Positions 45,995 to 56,500 of a stretch of 64,000 bases of DNA are shown piece by piece. Source of the DNA: Endozoicomonas euniceicola. GTDB taxonomy: Bacteria; Pseudomonadota; Gammaproteobacteria; Pseudomonadales; Endozoicomonadaceae. Under the pieces are notes generated by a model. The model did not search any database. It was not told the origin of the DNA and was given only the letters and a program-made list of their open reading frames with translations. The translations under genes and the position numbers were made by a program. The stretch spans positions 1,377,501-1,441,500 of the forward strand of contig NZ_CP103300.1 in the NCBI RefSeq assembly GCF_025562755.1, read 5' to 3'. Position 1 is the stretch's first letter. Every line of letters begins with the position of its first letter.

Positions 45995-48900
45995 GATTGT
46001 CCACCTGCTCTCTGGACAGGGACTCCAGATAGCGGGTGAGCAGGCGATCCAGCATATCGTCATCAACAATCACAGCATCCTGCCATTCCTCCGGTAACTG
46101 GTTTACTGGCAGTGGGAAAGATGATCTTAGCACTACAGTTTCACTATCCGGTGCTTGATCATTACCTCTTAAAATTTTTATAGTTTGAGTCCATAACCAG
46201 CTAGCCCCTTCCATTTCTGAATCAGGATAGGGTTTATACAACCTGAAACCATAAGTTCCATCTCTACTTTCATATCGACGCAGTACACCTGAACGTTGTC
46301 CTGTTAACCTATTCAGGTGGTAGATAGCATCAAAAAGAGATTGTTTGACCAGCAAATTGATCATATCAAAATTCAATCGATGCTCTTTCTCCAGTTTTTG
46401 ACCCAGTATGATCTGGTAACGCTCCATCGTTTCCGAATCAAGCAGGGGGGATCCTACATTAAAAATAACCAGCCTGTTTTGCTGCAATTCTTGATGCTCG
46501 CTGGTGTGTGCAAAAGCAGCTTTATTCTCCAGCAACCGGCTTACCTGCAACTGACCTGGCGGCTGATATTTCCAGACTTTTTTTAGGTTAGGAGTCTTTT
46601 TCTTTAGCAACTGCTCTAATTCAGTAAATGGTGAACCATCTAAATAGTCATTAACAGTGACCTCATTATTTATAAAGGCAAAAGTTCTTAAAAGAGGTTC
46701 CTTTATCTCATCAGCGGACAGCTCATCTATAGATTTACCTGCAGTGGTTATATCCTTTACAGCAGGGGAATTTTTGGAAATAAGATGTACTTGCTGGAGG
46801 TTCTGCAACTGCCTGTTCAGCCACGGTGACAGTTTTTGATAAACCTCAGGGTCATCCAGTAACAAATAAGGAATATCCTTCATTCTGGATGGGTCAGCAT
46901 TAAAATACAGCAGTAAATTTTTAAAATAGCTCAGCACTTTTTTCCTTGTCTCACTTTTCAGTTTGTGAAAGTCCTTGATTACATGACCCAAAGCATAAGG
47001 CCGTAAAAAAAACAGTGCATCTTTATTTAAATCTTGTTTTTCATAGATTTTTTTCTCTTTCACACTCGGTATTTCTTTTAAGCTATCCCAACCGGTTTTC
47101 AGTAATTCGGTGCCTGCCGCCAGCTTCTTATATTTTGAATACTTATAACCTTTCAGGTCATGCCCCTCCCAATTAACACCGTCCGGGGAGAATTCAACAA
47201 ACGTATTGACGTCATTTGATACCACCCGGGCAACACCTGTTTTGTAATACTCAGCCAGCATAGCCGCAATGTAACTGCGATAGCGACAGTCCCCCTGTCC
47301 ATATTCCATCTGTTGCAATAACATTGTCAGGCTAACGTCCTCTGACTCGGGCCTCGCGGGACCAAACTGACGGACAAAACTCACTATTTTTTCTATTTTC
47401 CTGCTTCGAGCCATTTCCGGCTGAATATCAATCTTTTTAAAAATGTCAGGATGAGCAGCAAAAAAAGCATCTACCTGTCTTCTATGTTTCTCACTCATCA
47501 ACTCAGGCTTCTGCTTATCAGTCATCAATGAATCCCGGGGAAAAGGAAGTTCACCCGGCTGAATCAGAAAATGAAGGGTAACCTCTTCTGTTCCCCCCTC
47601 TTGTTTATTGACGGTTACAAAGTAAAGTCCCTGAAAAGCATCGTACTCCACCAGAATCTGTTCCGATGTTATGCCTTCAGACGATAGGGCCAATAGTTTT
47701 TCCCGGGGAGATAGACTTGCCAAAGGCGTTCTTTCACCCGTTTTTACAACTTGCTCTCCCCTGACAGCGTCATGATTACTTAGCTGCTGCCCCTCGATAT
47801 CTGATGGTAGTTCTGGTATACGAATACCCCGATAAGGCATGTCAATAAAGCGAACTGCTCCATAAGCATCAATTCTCATGTATTGAACAGACTGACGGTA
47901 GCGTTCTGGGCTGTGCTCATGATAAAAAAGCTGCTGAATAGCGATATCGCTTCTGACAGGCTCTTGGCTGATTGCCTTATTTGCCTCCTCTCTGACCTCT
48001 TCTTTTTTGATTTCCGCTGACGATTTTTGTTTAACGACTTCATAGTCTCCATAGGTACCCTTGATTTTCAGTGCCTGCCATGTCTTTCCATTGTTCAGAG
48101 AATATTCTACCCAGCCATGAGCTTCATTGATCATTACCCTGACCGGAATACCATAAAACTGCATCAGCCCGGCAACAGCAAAAGAAATATGTCGGCAGGT
48201 GCCAATGCGACGCTCAATTAACTCAGCCATTAGCTCAATATCCGATTCCCGGTTTATCAGGCTTGTCATCGCCCTGTCAGGCGCAGTAAAACTTTTAGAA
48301 TAAGCAATAATTTTCTCGACTCTCTGTTTTTGAGAGAGCTTGTCGTTATGACCCAGCTCAGCCGCCAACAGAGGACTTTTACTCATTAGAAGGTTCAGCC
48401 TGTGTATCCATAAAAGGGGAGCCTGATATACCTCATCAGACTCCAGACTCTCAACCCTGTTAACTGTTTTATCTTCCTCCACAACATAATGAATTCGTGT
48501 TGTTGAAGAACCATCTGACTCAGGAAGGTTAACGGTATAAATGCCACGGTATGCATCGTATTGCACCTCAACAGGCTGATCTGTGTTCTCTTCCGTCCAG
48601 ATAGCGACCAGCTTTTCGTGGGGGAAAAGACTGGTTAGCGTACCCCTCTTAATAACATCCTGAGTACCGTGGTGTTGTCCGGGTAATAAAGATTTCGACA
48701 AGTCAGCCTGAACAAAGTGAGGATAGGGAGTCAGTTCACCTGTCGGAAAAGGTACGAGCTTTACTTCTCCATTGTTGTAAATCTTCAGCCATTTTATATC
48801 CAGACGATAATACATTGGCGAGAAATTACTGGAGAAGCGTTTGTTAAACCTGTAAGTCGTGCCCTGGTCATCAAAGTTGCCATCAATGTTTTTTTCGTCG

Positions 48901-51900
48901 TCGTGAGCTTCCTTTGCAGCATCATCCTGTGTTGCTGCCCAATCGGTATGACCATCAACATCAAAAGCTGCCTGCATGTTTCCATGACCTTCTTCAGGAA
49001 TGCCGGCAATCTCTTTTTCATCAAACTTATTCAGAGAATTGTCGGAAGCATCCAGGGTCTGACCTCCGGTTATTTCCTCCTTTGCCTCTTTCGCCTCCGG
49101 CTCACCCGCAAACGGGCTGAACCACTTTGTCATCGGTGATCTCTCAGACGCTGGGACTGGAGCCTGTTCTCCTGCTTCCTCCTCTGCCTCTTTTGTCTCA
49201 GACTCACCCACAAACGGGCTGAACCACTTTGCCATCAGTGATCTCTCGGACGCTGGGACTGGAGCCTGTTCTCCTGCTTCCTCCTCTGCCTCTTTTGTCT
49301 CAGACTCACCCGCAAACGGGCTGAACCACTTTGCCATCAGTGATCTCTCGGACGCTGGGACTGGAGCCTGTTCTCCTGCTTCCTCCTCTGCCTCTTTTGT
49401 CTCAGACTCACCCACAAACGGGCTGAACCACTTTGCCATCAGTGATCTCTCGGACGCTGGGACTGGAGCCTGTTCTCCTGCTTCCTCCTCTGCCTCTTTT
49501 GTCTCAGACTCACCCACAAACGGGCTGAACCACTTTGCCATCAGTGATCTCTCGGACGCTGGGACTGGAGCCTGTTCTCCTGCTTCCTCCTCTGCCTCTT
49601 TTGTCTCAGACTCATCCGCAAACGGGCTGAACCACTTTGCCATCAGTGATCTCTCAGACGCTGGGACTGGAGCCTGTTTTCCTGCTTCCTCCTCTGCCTC
49701 TTTTGTCTCAGACTCACCCGCAAACGGGCTGAACCACTTTGCCATCAGTGATCTCTCAGACGCTGGGACTGGAGCCTGTTCTCCTGCTTCCTCCTCTGCC
49801 TCTTTTGTCTCAGACTCACCCACAACCAGACTGAACAACTTTGTCATCAGTGATGTCTCAGGCACTGGAGCCAGTTCTTTCTCAAGAATTTTTACAACAT
49901 CTGCCTCAACAGGCACGACAACGGGTTCAGGTCGCCAGCCATCTTTCAGATACAGTCGGTAAAAGGTCATAAACCGGTTTCGCAGAGCATTAGGGTTTAC
50001 CACCTCTGACTTGTCCAGCGCCTTGAGGTACTCAATCATCATCATAACGGCAGGAACAGCCAGCGCTTTGTTCTGCTTCAAAGTCTCTACCCGTTTATGG
50101 TGCCAGAGCGCAATGTCATCTGAGAAAGAGGAGTCCGTATAACTGGCGGCAATCACCTTGAAATCGTTCAGGGTATATTCATCGAGAATCAACTGGGTAA
50201 AACGGCTCGCCAGCGCAGAAGAAAACGCATGTCGTCCACTGTATTGCACCGGATTAACCGTCGCGATCAGAAAGAACCCCGGTGCGGCCTCTCCGGATAA
50301 CACATCATTTAACACCCCCTCAAGGAAATGGGTGGGGAGTAGATTCAACTCCGATACAATGAGTATCCGGCCTTCCGTTTTTGCCCGGATAATCAGCGCT
50401 TTTAACCTGTCCCAGTTGTTGTAACCAGCGGTAATACACAGGGGGGGCGGCAGTATAAGACCCTTAAGCGCCCAGTCCTCCCGCCACTGTTTCATCACAA
50501 TGTCCAGAACCACATCCTTGCCTCGTCCGGCAGGCCCTTCGATCATCATCCCATGACGACCCGGATGACTGCGATGATGATTGTTTTCACCGGCAACCCG
50601 TTCCAGTTCCAGCCAGATGCGTCGAGCCAGAGTCCGTGTTGAGTCGTTCTCCAGGTTCAGGCTCGTGGACTGGTGCTTAAGTCGTTCGTAAAAAGCGTCG
50701 AAGGCGTGATGTTTTACATAATAAGCCCGGCTGGACAAGCCAACTGAACGCTTCTGCCCTGCAAGCAGGCCGGAGAAACTGTCATGAAGCGCCTGCTTTA
50801 AGGTATTTTCAATTTCATGGGTCGACTTTTGCGCCAGGTCGCCCAGGTAAAATTGAAACCGGCTGAGGACGTCCAGGGTATCCCTGGCAGAAAACGAATA
50901 GCCTGTTAACTGGCCCTGGTAGCCAGCCAGGTTATCCAGCAACAAGTCCCCTATCCAGTCACACTCATCCCGCTGACAACGCTCGCTGTCCATTACTTCG
51001 AGAAAAGGGGCAATGACCTGCCCGGAGAGGCCGCCGGAATCCATAGCCGCAAAACGGATGGTTTTCGCATGATTGTGTAATTCCGGGATAAGATAGCGTC
51101 CCTCAAACGACAGGGGGTTTCCGGTAATAACCAGCCGATGCTCCGGGGTCAGGTAGTAAGCGTCACCGTTACTGCTGATAAAAGGCTGTTGCAGGGTCAC
51201 GCCAGACAGCAATACCTGTACATTCTTGTCCAGCAGGTTGCCCTCATCAAGGACCAGGATAACCGGCTCGCCATTTTTGCTTCGTTGCTGAGCCCACCGG
51301 AGAATGGGGCCTTCAACAAACAGGGTTTCAGAGTCATCCGGATAATCAGGAAGAGGACGCAGGACCTGGTCACCGAACAAGTCCTGACGACGACTTGTCG
51401 GGCCTGTGGTCAGCTGGTAAACCGTTTGCTGTCCCGCCAGTTTTTTTGCGACACGGCTGGCCGTGTAACTCTTGCCACTGCCCGGAGGCCCTTCAAGATA
51501 GACCAGGGCGTGGTTTTGTATCGCTTCGCTGACGGTCTTTACCAGTTGTTCTGGCCTGTTCCAGTTCACGTGAACCGGCTCTGACGGTGATGAAACAGAC
51601 GGAGCTGCCTCATCATGCTCTGGATTGTGGCTCAGCCATTCCGACCAGGATGAGGTCACCGCCAAACCCGGCTCCAGCCACTGAACCCGGATATCCGGCT
51701 GGGAGTTGATGAGAGATAACTGTCCAAACCGGGGCACAGAAGGCGTACCGGACAATAGTGGCTCCAACAGTTTCTGGATATCGGGATTCGACTCCAGTCC
51801 GGTAATAATAATCTGCCGGGCAGGTGTTTGAAGTGCTTTGTAGAAGTCTGTCGAGTGCCGTTGAAAACGCCGGTTCTGACGACTTTCCATTCGGATCGTT

Positions 51901-53342
51901 TCCAATAGTTGACTGGCATCCAGACTGGGCGATACGACCTCGATGTGCGCGCCGGGATGTTCTTCCCGTATTTTTTCCAGAGATAAGGTTCCGGAAAGCC
52001 TTTGCACCAATGAACCGTTAACCGCCTCTTCCTGTCTCTGAAACAGATTGTCAGGTACCACAACAGGCTGCTCTTTCTCACGAACCCGCAACGTCAGGTT
52101 CTCCAGTTGTCCACCCGCAGACAACAAGCCTGTCAGTCGTTTCCACTGATGGTTCGTCAGGGTGGACGTGACTTCAATTCCTTGAAAATTCTGCTTCAGG
52201 TTGCCACCGACACCCGATTTGACCAGCTGCCCTTTACGCAGTGCCATTTCGCTAAAGACAAGGTCAAAATTAACACTGTTCAGGGGAAACCAGCGGGTCT
52301 CTGCATCCTGGTGTCGCTTTCCGAAAGCTTCCAGAGTTTGCGCCATCACCCCTGGTGAGGTGTCTTTTCTTTGTAGAAAAAAACGGGCGGGCAAAGCAAG
52401 GCACTGGTCACCGCTGTCCATCCCCCGGCTGGCAAGCGTATTAGCCAGTTGTACTTTGAACGCGATATCTTCCCAGGGGGCGTCTTTAAGGATAAACAGG
52501 GCATCCCCAAAATCTCCCAGCGCAGCGTCCCGAAAGATTAGTCCACCCCCGGAATCCAGCTCAATCCCCCCCGACAAGACATCGCCAGCCGACAGCCCTG
52601 AAGCGAAATCAAGGGTTTTAGCAGGCAGGTGGCTGACATCGAAGGGGATCGAATCCCAGACATGCCTGCGGACATATTGCTCAAGTGTCGGTACGCAATG
52701 GCTGGCCTGTTTCCGGAGCAGGGAGATATCCGGCGCTTGTCCGATGTTATTAACCCGACGCCAGAAGTCACTGCCCGGGGCATCCGCTGACCAGGCAGCG
52801 GACAGGACTGACTCGTCCGCAACCGCAAGAATCCGGGTCGTGTTTGAAAGTCTTTTGCCGTTGTAGGTCCGGACGCTGTCCAGAATCCCGTTCAGTTCAG
52901 CCACCTGCGTAGCCGTCATCTGCCGGTAATCCACCACCAGTATCACGGCCCTGTCGTTAAACATCATTCCGGGGGCGGGCGCACTCACGTTTCCCTGATC
53001 ATCCAGAAATAACCGGGTTTCCAGGCCGCCTTCCTGTAAGTCTGTGGCTTTTGTGATGTAACGAATAATATGATCCGGGAACTGTGTGACCACATACCCA
53101 AGCAACTGATCCAGCTCGTGATCCGACGACAGGTTGACATAAGCCGTAGAGCGCTCATTCTCAAACAGTCCGGGAAACCCTGCCCCGGCGGAGTCAACAA
53201 CAATAGAACTGGCTTGTGTTGATAGCGCCAGCAACAGCAGAACTGAACGAGGTAATAAACGTTTGGGAAGTCTGAAAAAGGAACGGTATATCGAACGAAT
53301 TAAAATTCCGGACAATATTAAAAAGTATTTTGCTACATCCAT
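45963..53342 (-). CDS. Giant AAA+ / transglutaminase-like protein, copy 2 (with 34-residue repeats)
   Basis: A 2459-residue paralogue. The first 1150 residues are almost identical to copy 1, including both AAA modules (substitutions such as DQVL for EQAL and VILVLDEGN for VILILDEGN). Where copy 1 has one linker unit, this copy has eight tandem 34-residue repeats (about residues 1156-1427). Transglutaminase module 1 keeps Cys1716 (GTCRHISF) and His1742 (EAHGWVEY) but has Lys at the third catalytic position (WQALKIKG). Module 2 keeps a Cys (GDCRYRSYIAAM, 2019) but has Asn for His. The tail ends EWQDAVIVDDDMLDRLL and RKALQSPVQ as in the others. Start chosen as in copy 1. Confidence 0.9.
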   Translation of the reverse strand: MDVAKYFLILSGILIRSIYRSFFRLPKRLLPRSVLLLLALSTQASSIVVDSAGAGFPGLFENERSTAYVNLSSDHELDQLLGYVVTQFPDHIIRYITKATDLQEGGLETRLFLDDQGNVSAPAPGMMFNDRAVILVVDYRQMTATQVAELNGILDSVRTYNGKRLSNTTRILAVADESVLSAAWSADAPGSDFWRRVNNIGQAPDISLLRKQASHCVPTLEQYVRRHVWDSIPFDVSHLPAKTLDFASGLSAGDVLSGGIELDSGGGLIFRDAALGDFGDALFILKDAPWEDIAFKVQLANTLASRGMDSGDQCLALPARFFLQRKDTSPGVMAQTLEAFGKRHQDAETRWFPLNSVNFDLVFSEMALRKGQLVKSGVGGNLKQNFQGIEVTSTLTNHQWKRLTGLLSAGGQLENLTLRVREKEQPVVVPDNLFQRQEEAVNGSLVQRLSGTLSLEKIREEHPGAHIEVVSPSLDASQLLETIRMESRQNRRFQRHSTDFYKALQTPARQIIITGLESNPDIQKLLEPLLSGTPSVPRFGQLSLINSQPDIRVQWLEPGLAVTSSWSEWLSHNPEHDEAAPSVSSPSEPVHVNWNRPEQLVKTVSEAIQNHALVYLEGPPGSGKSYTASRVAKKLAGQQTVYQLTTGPTSRRQDLFGDQVLRPLPDYPDDSETLFVEGPILRWAQQRSKNGEPVILVLDEGNLLDKNVQVLLSGVTLQQPFISSNGDAYYLTPEHRLVITGNPLSFEGRYLIPELHNHAKTIRFAAMDSGGLSGQVIAPFLEVMDSERCQRDECDWIGDLLLDNLAGYQGQLTGYSFSARDTLDVLSRFQFYLGDLAQKSTHEIENTLKQALHDSFSGLLAGQKRSVGLSSRAYYVKHHAFDAFYERLKHQSTSLNLENDSTRTLARRIWLELERVAGENNHHRSHPGRHGMMIEGPAGRGKDVVLDIVMKQWREDWALKGLILPPPLCITAGYNNWDRLKALIIRAKTEGRILIVSELNLLPTHFLEGVLNDVLSGEAAPGFFLIATVNPVQYSGRHAFSSALASRFTQLILDEYTLNDFKVIAASYTDSSFSDDIALWHHKRVETLKQNKALAVPAVMMMIEYLKALDKSEVVNPNALRNRFMTFYRLYLKDGWRPEPVVVPVEADVVKILEKELAPVPETSLMTKLFSLVVGESETKEAEEEAGEQAPVPASERSLMAKWFSPFAGESETKEAEEEAGKQAPVPASERSLMAKWFSPFADESETKEAEEEAGEQAPVPASERSLMAKWFSPFVGESETKEAEEEAGEQAPVPASERSLMAKWFSPFVGESETKEAEEEAGEQAPVPASERSLMAKWFSPFAGESETKEAEEEAGEQAPVPASERSLMAKWFSPFVGESETKEAEEEAGEQAPVPASERSPMTKWFSPFAGEPEAKEAKEEITGGQTLDASDNSLNKFDEKEIAGIPEEGHGNMQAAFDVDGHTDWAATQDDAAKEAHDDEKNIDGNFDDQGTTYRFNKRFSSNFSPMYYRLDIKWLKIYNNGEVKLVPFPTGELTPYPHFVQADLSKSLLPGQHHGTQDVIKRGTLTSLFPHEKLVAIWTEENTDQPVEVQYDAYRGIYTVNLPESDGSSTTRIHYVVEEDKTVNRVESLESDEVYQAPLLWIHRLNLLMSKSPLLAAELGHNDKLSQKQRVEKIIAYSKSFTAPDRAMTSLINRESDIELMAELIERRIGTCRHISFAVAGLMQFYGIPVRVMINEAHGWVEYSLNNGKTWQALKIKGTYGDYEVVKQKSSAEIKKEEVREEANKAISQEPVRSDIAIQQLFYHEHSPERYRQSVQYMRIDAYGAVRFIDMPYRGIRIPELPSDIEGQQLSNHDAVRGEQVVKTGERTPLASLSPREKLLALSSEGITSEQILVEYDAFQGLYFVTVNKQEGGTEEVTLHFLIQPGELPFPRDSLMTDKQKPELMSEKHRRQVDAFFAAHPDIFKKIDIQPEMARSRKIEKIVSFVRQFGPARPESEDVSLTMLLQQMEYGQGDCRYRSYIAAMLAEYYKTGVARVVSNDVNTFVEFSPDGVNWEGHDLKGYKYSKYKKLAAGTELLKTGWDSLKEIPSVKEKKIYEKQDLNKDALFFLRPYALGHVIKDFHKLKSETRKKVLSYFKNLLLYFNADPSRMKDIPYLLLDDPEVYQKLSPWLNRQLQNLQQVHLISKNSPAVKDITTAGKSIDELSADEIKEPLLRTFAFINNEVTVNDYLDGSPFTELEQLLKKKTPNLKKVWKYQPPGQLQVSRLLENKAAFAHTSEHQELQQNRLVIFNVGSPLLDSETMERYQIILGQKLEKEHRLNFDMINLLVKQSLFDAIYHLNRLTGQRSGVLRRYESRDGTYGFRLYKPYPDSEMEGASWLWTQTIKILRGNDQAPDSETVVLRSSFPLPVNQLPEEWQDAVIVDDDMLDRLLTRYLESLSREQVDNLRKALQSPVQ
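49061..49876 (-). repeat. Eight 102-bp tandem repeats in giant gene 2
   Basis: A 102-base unit encodes APVPASERSLMAKWFSPF followed by an acidic GESETKEAEEEAGEQ. Eight consecutive copies are present; the central six differ at only a few residues (A/V, G/D, E/K), while the outer two are diverged. The near-identity indicates recent expansion, and the in-frame period means that changes in copy number do not break the gene. Confidence 0.92.
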
Positions 53343-53392
53343 AAGTACCACCTGATAATTTTATTCCTGATAATCAGTGCGGTTCGTGTCAG

Positions 53393-53468
53393 TTAATAGC
53401 TGCCAACCAGTCCCATTCCAACAATCAGTCCTTGAATTGTTAAATTATGACCAGAAACGGACTGATTG
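53393..53468 (-). promoter_or_regulatory. Promoter and inverted repeat before giant gene 2
   Basis: The same block as before gene 1, 7583 bases further on: TTGGAA and TATTAA 17 bases apart and the CAATCAGTCC / GGACTGATTG dyad upstream. The 194-base spacer is nearly unchanged between the two junctions. Confidence 0.5.
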
Positions 53469-53508
53469 GTTCCTAAAACAGCCTGCCAGTCAGCCGATGG
53501 GGACGGCA

Positions 53509-53577
53509 TGGATGCATGTCAAACCGGCTCTCTTTCTGGCCGGCATTATTGTACTGGCGATTGTAAAGCCTTTCTGA
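53509..53577 (+). pseudogene. hemJ 3' remnant at array junction 2
   Basis: Same fused fragment as at 45926-45994 with one change (WMHVKPALFLAG). It carries the identical 39-codon deletion, so both junctions descend from one event. Its antisense strand encodes the end of giant gene 3. Confidence 0.85.
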
Positions 53578-56500
53578 GATTGTCCACCTGCTCTCTGGAC
53601 AGGGATTCCAGATAGCGGGTCACCAGCCGATCCAGCATATCGTCATCAACAATCACGGAATCCTGCCATTTCTCCGGTAGCCAGTTCGGTGACAGTGGAA
53701 CAGACACCTGTAACAGATTTTCGAAAGAGGTAGATGTTCCATCTTTTTGGTCGTAGAAAATTAAACTCCAAAACAACTCAGACTCCGGAAATTCTGGCTT
53801 GTACACCAGAAGTGCGAAAATATCAGAGCCGTAACTATCGTCTCTTCTTCGCTTTAAAATACTTGAGTATTGTTTTGCAAAGCCCGTTATTCTGGTCAGA
53901 TGTCTGGCAGCATCCAAAAGAGCCTGATCAAGTATCTTGCGCTTTTCTTCTGATGACATGCTGTTTTCTTTACCCTCATCCAGTTTGTTAAATAGTATCG
54001 TCTGGTAACGTGCGACCTTATGCGGGTCCAGCAAAGGCGACTCCCCCACATTAAAAATAACCCGTCTGTTTTGCTGCTGTTCGTGATGCTCACTGGTATA
54101 CGCAAAAGCTGCTTTATTGGCCAACAGCCGGCTTAGCTGCAATTGGCCTGGTGGCTGATATTTCCAGCTTTGTGTAAGGGATGAAGTCTTTTTAATCATT
54201 AACCGCTCCAGCTCAGCGAATGGTGAACCATTCAGACGTCCATTAACTTCCTTCTTCGAGTGTTTAGAAATCAAATATAAAATGGGATCGTACGTTTCTG
54301 GGAGATTCTCTATCTGTTCACTGAGCCATGGCGAAATTTTTTGACGAACTTTGGGATCTTTCATTACCAACAAAGAAAGGTCTTTCATAACGTGCGGCTT
54401 AACGTTGAAATACAGTAATAAATGTTTAAAAAGGCTTAGCGCTTTGTCTATCGAAGCATCTCTCGCATGATAAATCTCAAGAAATTTATCACGACCATCG
54501 GGTATAGTAGATTCGAAATCGCTCTCAACAAAACGAAGCACTTGAGGACCTATACCAGAAAGGCGAGGATCACGAGTTTCCTCTCTAAAACTATCCAGGC
54601 CTGGCTGTAATAGTTCCAGACCTGCAGGCTCTATGTCGTAATCCTTAGAGTAATCATTGCATATAAAATTTTCGTTCAGATTATAGCTATGCCAGCGAGT
54701 CCCATCTGCTGAGAACTCAACAAATATCCTCTTGTCATTTGATACCTTGCGGACAGTGCCTACTTCAAAATACTCCGCCAGCATAGTCGCGATAAAGAAG
54801 CGATAATTACATCTGGATTCTAATATATGTTTCATCTGGCTGAACAGCGATATCAGGCTGGAATCCTCTATTGCTGACAAAGCTAAGCGAAACTGCTCGG
54901 TGAAAGCCAGTATTTTTTCCATTTTAACCTTTGAGTCCATTCCCGGTTCAATACCAATTTTTTTGTAAAGTTCAGAATGCTCCGCAAAAAAATCATCCAC
55001 CTTCTTTCTCAATTCAGCATTTATCAATTTCGGTTGCTGTTTATCAAGCAGCTGTTTATCAGTTAGCCATGTTTTCCGGGATAGAGAGGGCTCATCTTCC
55101 TGTATCAGGAAATGAAGCGTAATATCATCCGCAATACTCGTTCCTTTGTTCACCGTTACAAAGTAAAGCCCCTGAAAAGCATCGTATTCCACCAGAAATT
55201 GCTCCGGCGTCACACCTTCAGACGATAAAGCCAACAGCTTTTCATGGGGATAAAGGCTGCCTAATTGCGTTTTCTCCCCGGCTTTTACCACCTGCTGCCC
55301 TCTTAAAGCATGCGGGTTACTGAGTTGTTGTTCCTCGATATCTGATGGCAAAGCTACTGGTATACGGATACCATGGTAAGGCAGGTCAACGAAGCGAGCT
55401 CTCCCATTATCTTCCATTACAACGTGTTGTATAGACTGACGATAATGATCAGTATTGTGCGAATGATAAAATATCCGTTGAATAACCAACTTCTCTTTCG
55501 ACTGTAATGACCGTTTAGGTACGTAAGCTTCTGCCAAATCCTGTTCATCTCCTTCACGACTCTTCAAGATTGACTGAAACAGATAATTTGCTGTTTGCTT
55601 AAGAGGCTGTAACCATGAACTCACCGGGCTTTCTTTTGGGCTTTCTGTCGGCAAAGCCATTTGAGGTCTTTCCCGGGAATCGTCAAGATCTGATGGCTCC
55701 CGGTTTACCGTACTTTCATCTTTCAATGTCTGTTCAGGCACGGCAGTGGCAACCGAAGAATCATCTGAGTCGTCATGACCTGAAATCAACGACTGGTCTC
55801 CGAAATCCTCCGGATTTTCTGCACCACCATAGGTTCCCCAGGTTTCCGAGGTTTGCCATGTCTTGCCATTATTCAGAGAATATTCTACCCAGGTGTGACT
55901 CTCATTGAACATCACCCTGACCGGAATACCATAGAACTGCATCAGACCAGCAGCGGCATAAGCAATATGCCGGCAGGTGCCAATTCGACGTTCAATCAAC
56001 TCAGCCAGCATCTCAATATCAGACTTCTGGTTTTTCAGACTTTCTATCGCTTTGTCAGGCGCAGTAAAACGCTTGACATAAGCAATGATGCTCTCGACCC
56101 TCTGCTTTTGAGACAGGCTTTTGTAATGATCCAGCTCGATTGCCAACAGAGGCCTTTGGCTCATTAAACGGTTCAGCCTGTTTATCCATACAAGGGGAGC
56201 CTGATACGCTGCTGAAGGCGCCAGACTTTCGGCCTCATCAACCGCTTTATCTTCCTCCACAACATAATGAAGTTGTGTTTTTGAAAAATAACCTGCATCC
56301 GGAAGGTTAGCGGTATAAATTCCACGGCGTGCGTCGTATTGCACCTCGACAGGCTGACCTCTGTTATCTTCCGTCCAGATAGCGACCAGTTTTTCGTGGG
56401 GGAACAGACTGGTTAGCGTACCCCTCCTGGTAATATCCTGAGTACCGTGGTGTTGTCCGGGTAATAAAGATTCCGACAAGTCAGTCTGAACAGAATCTGG

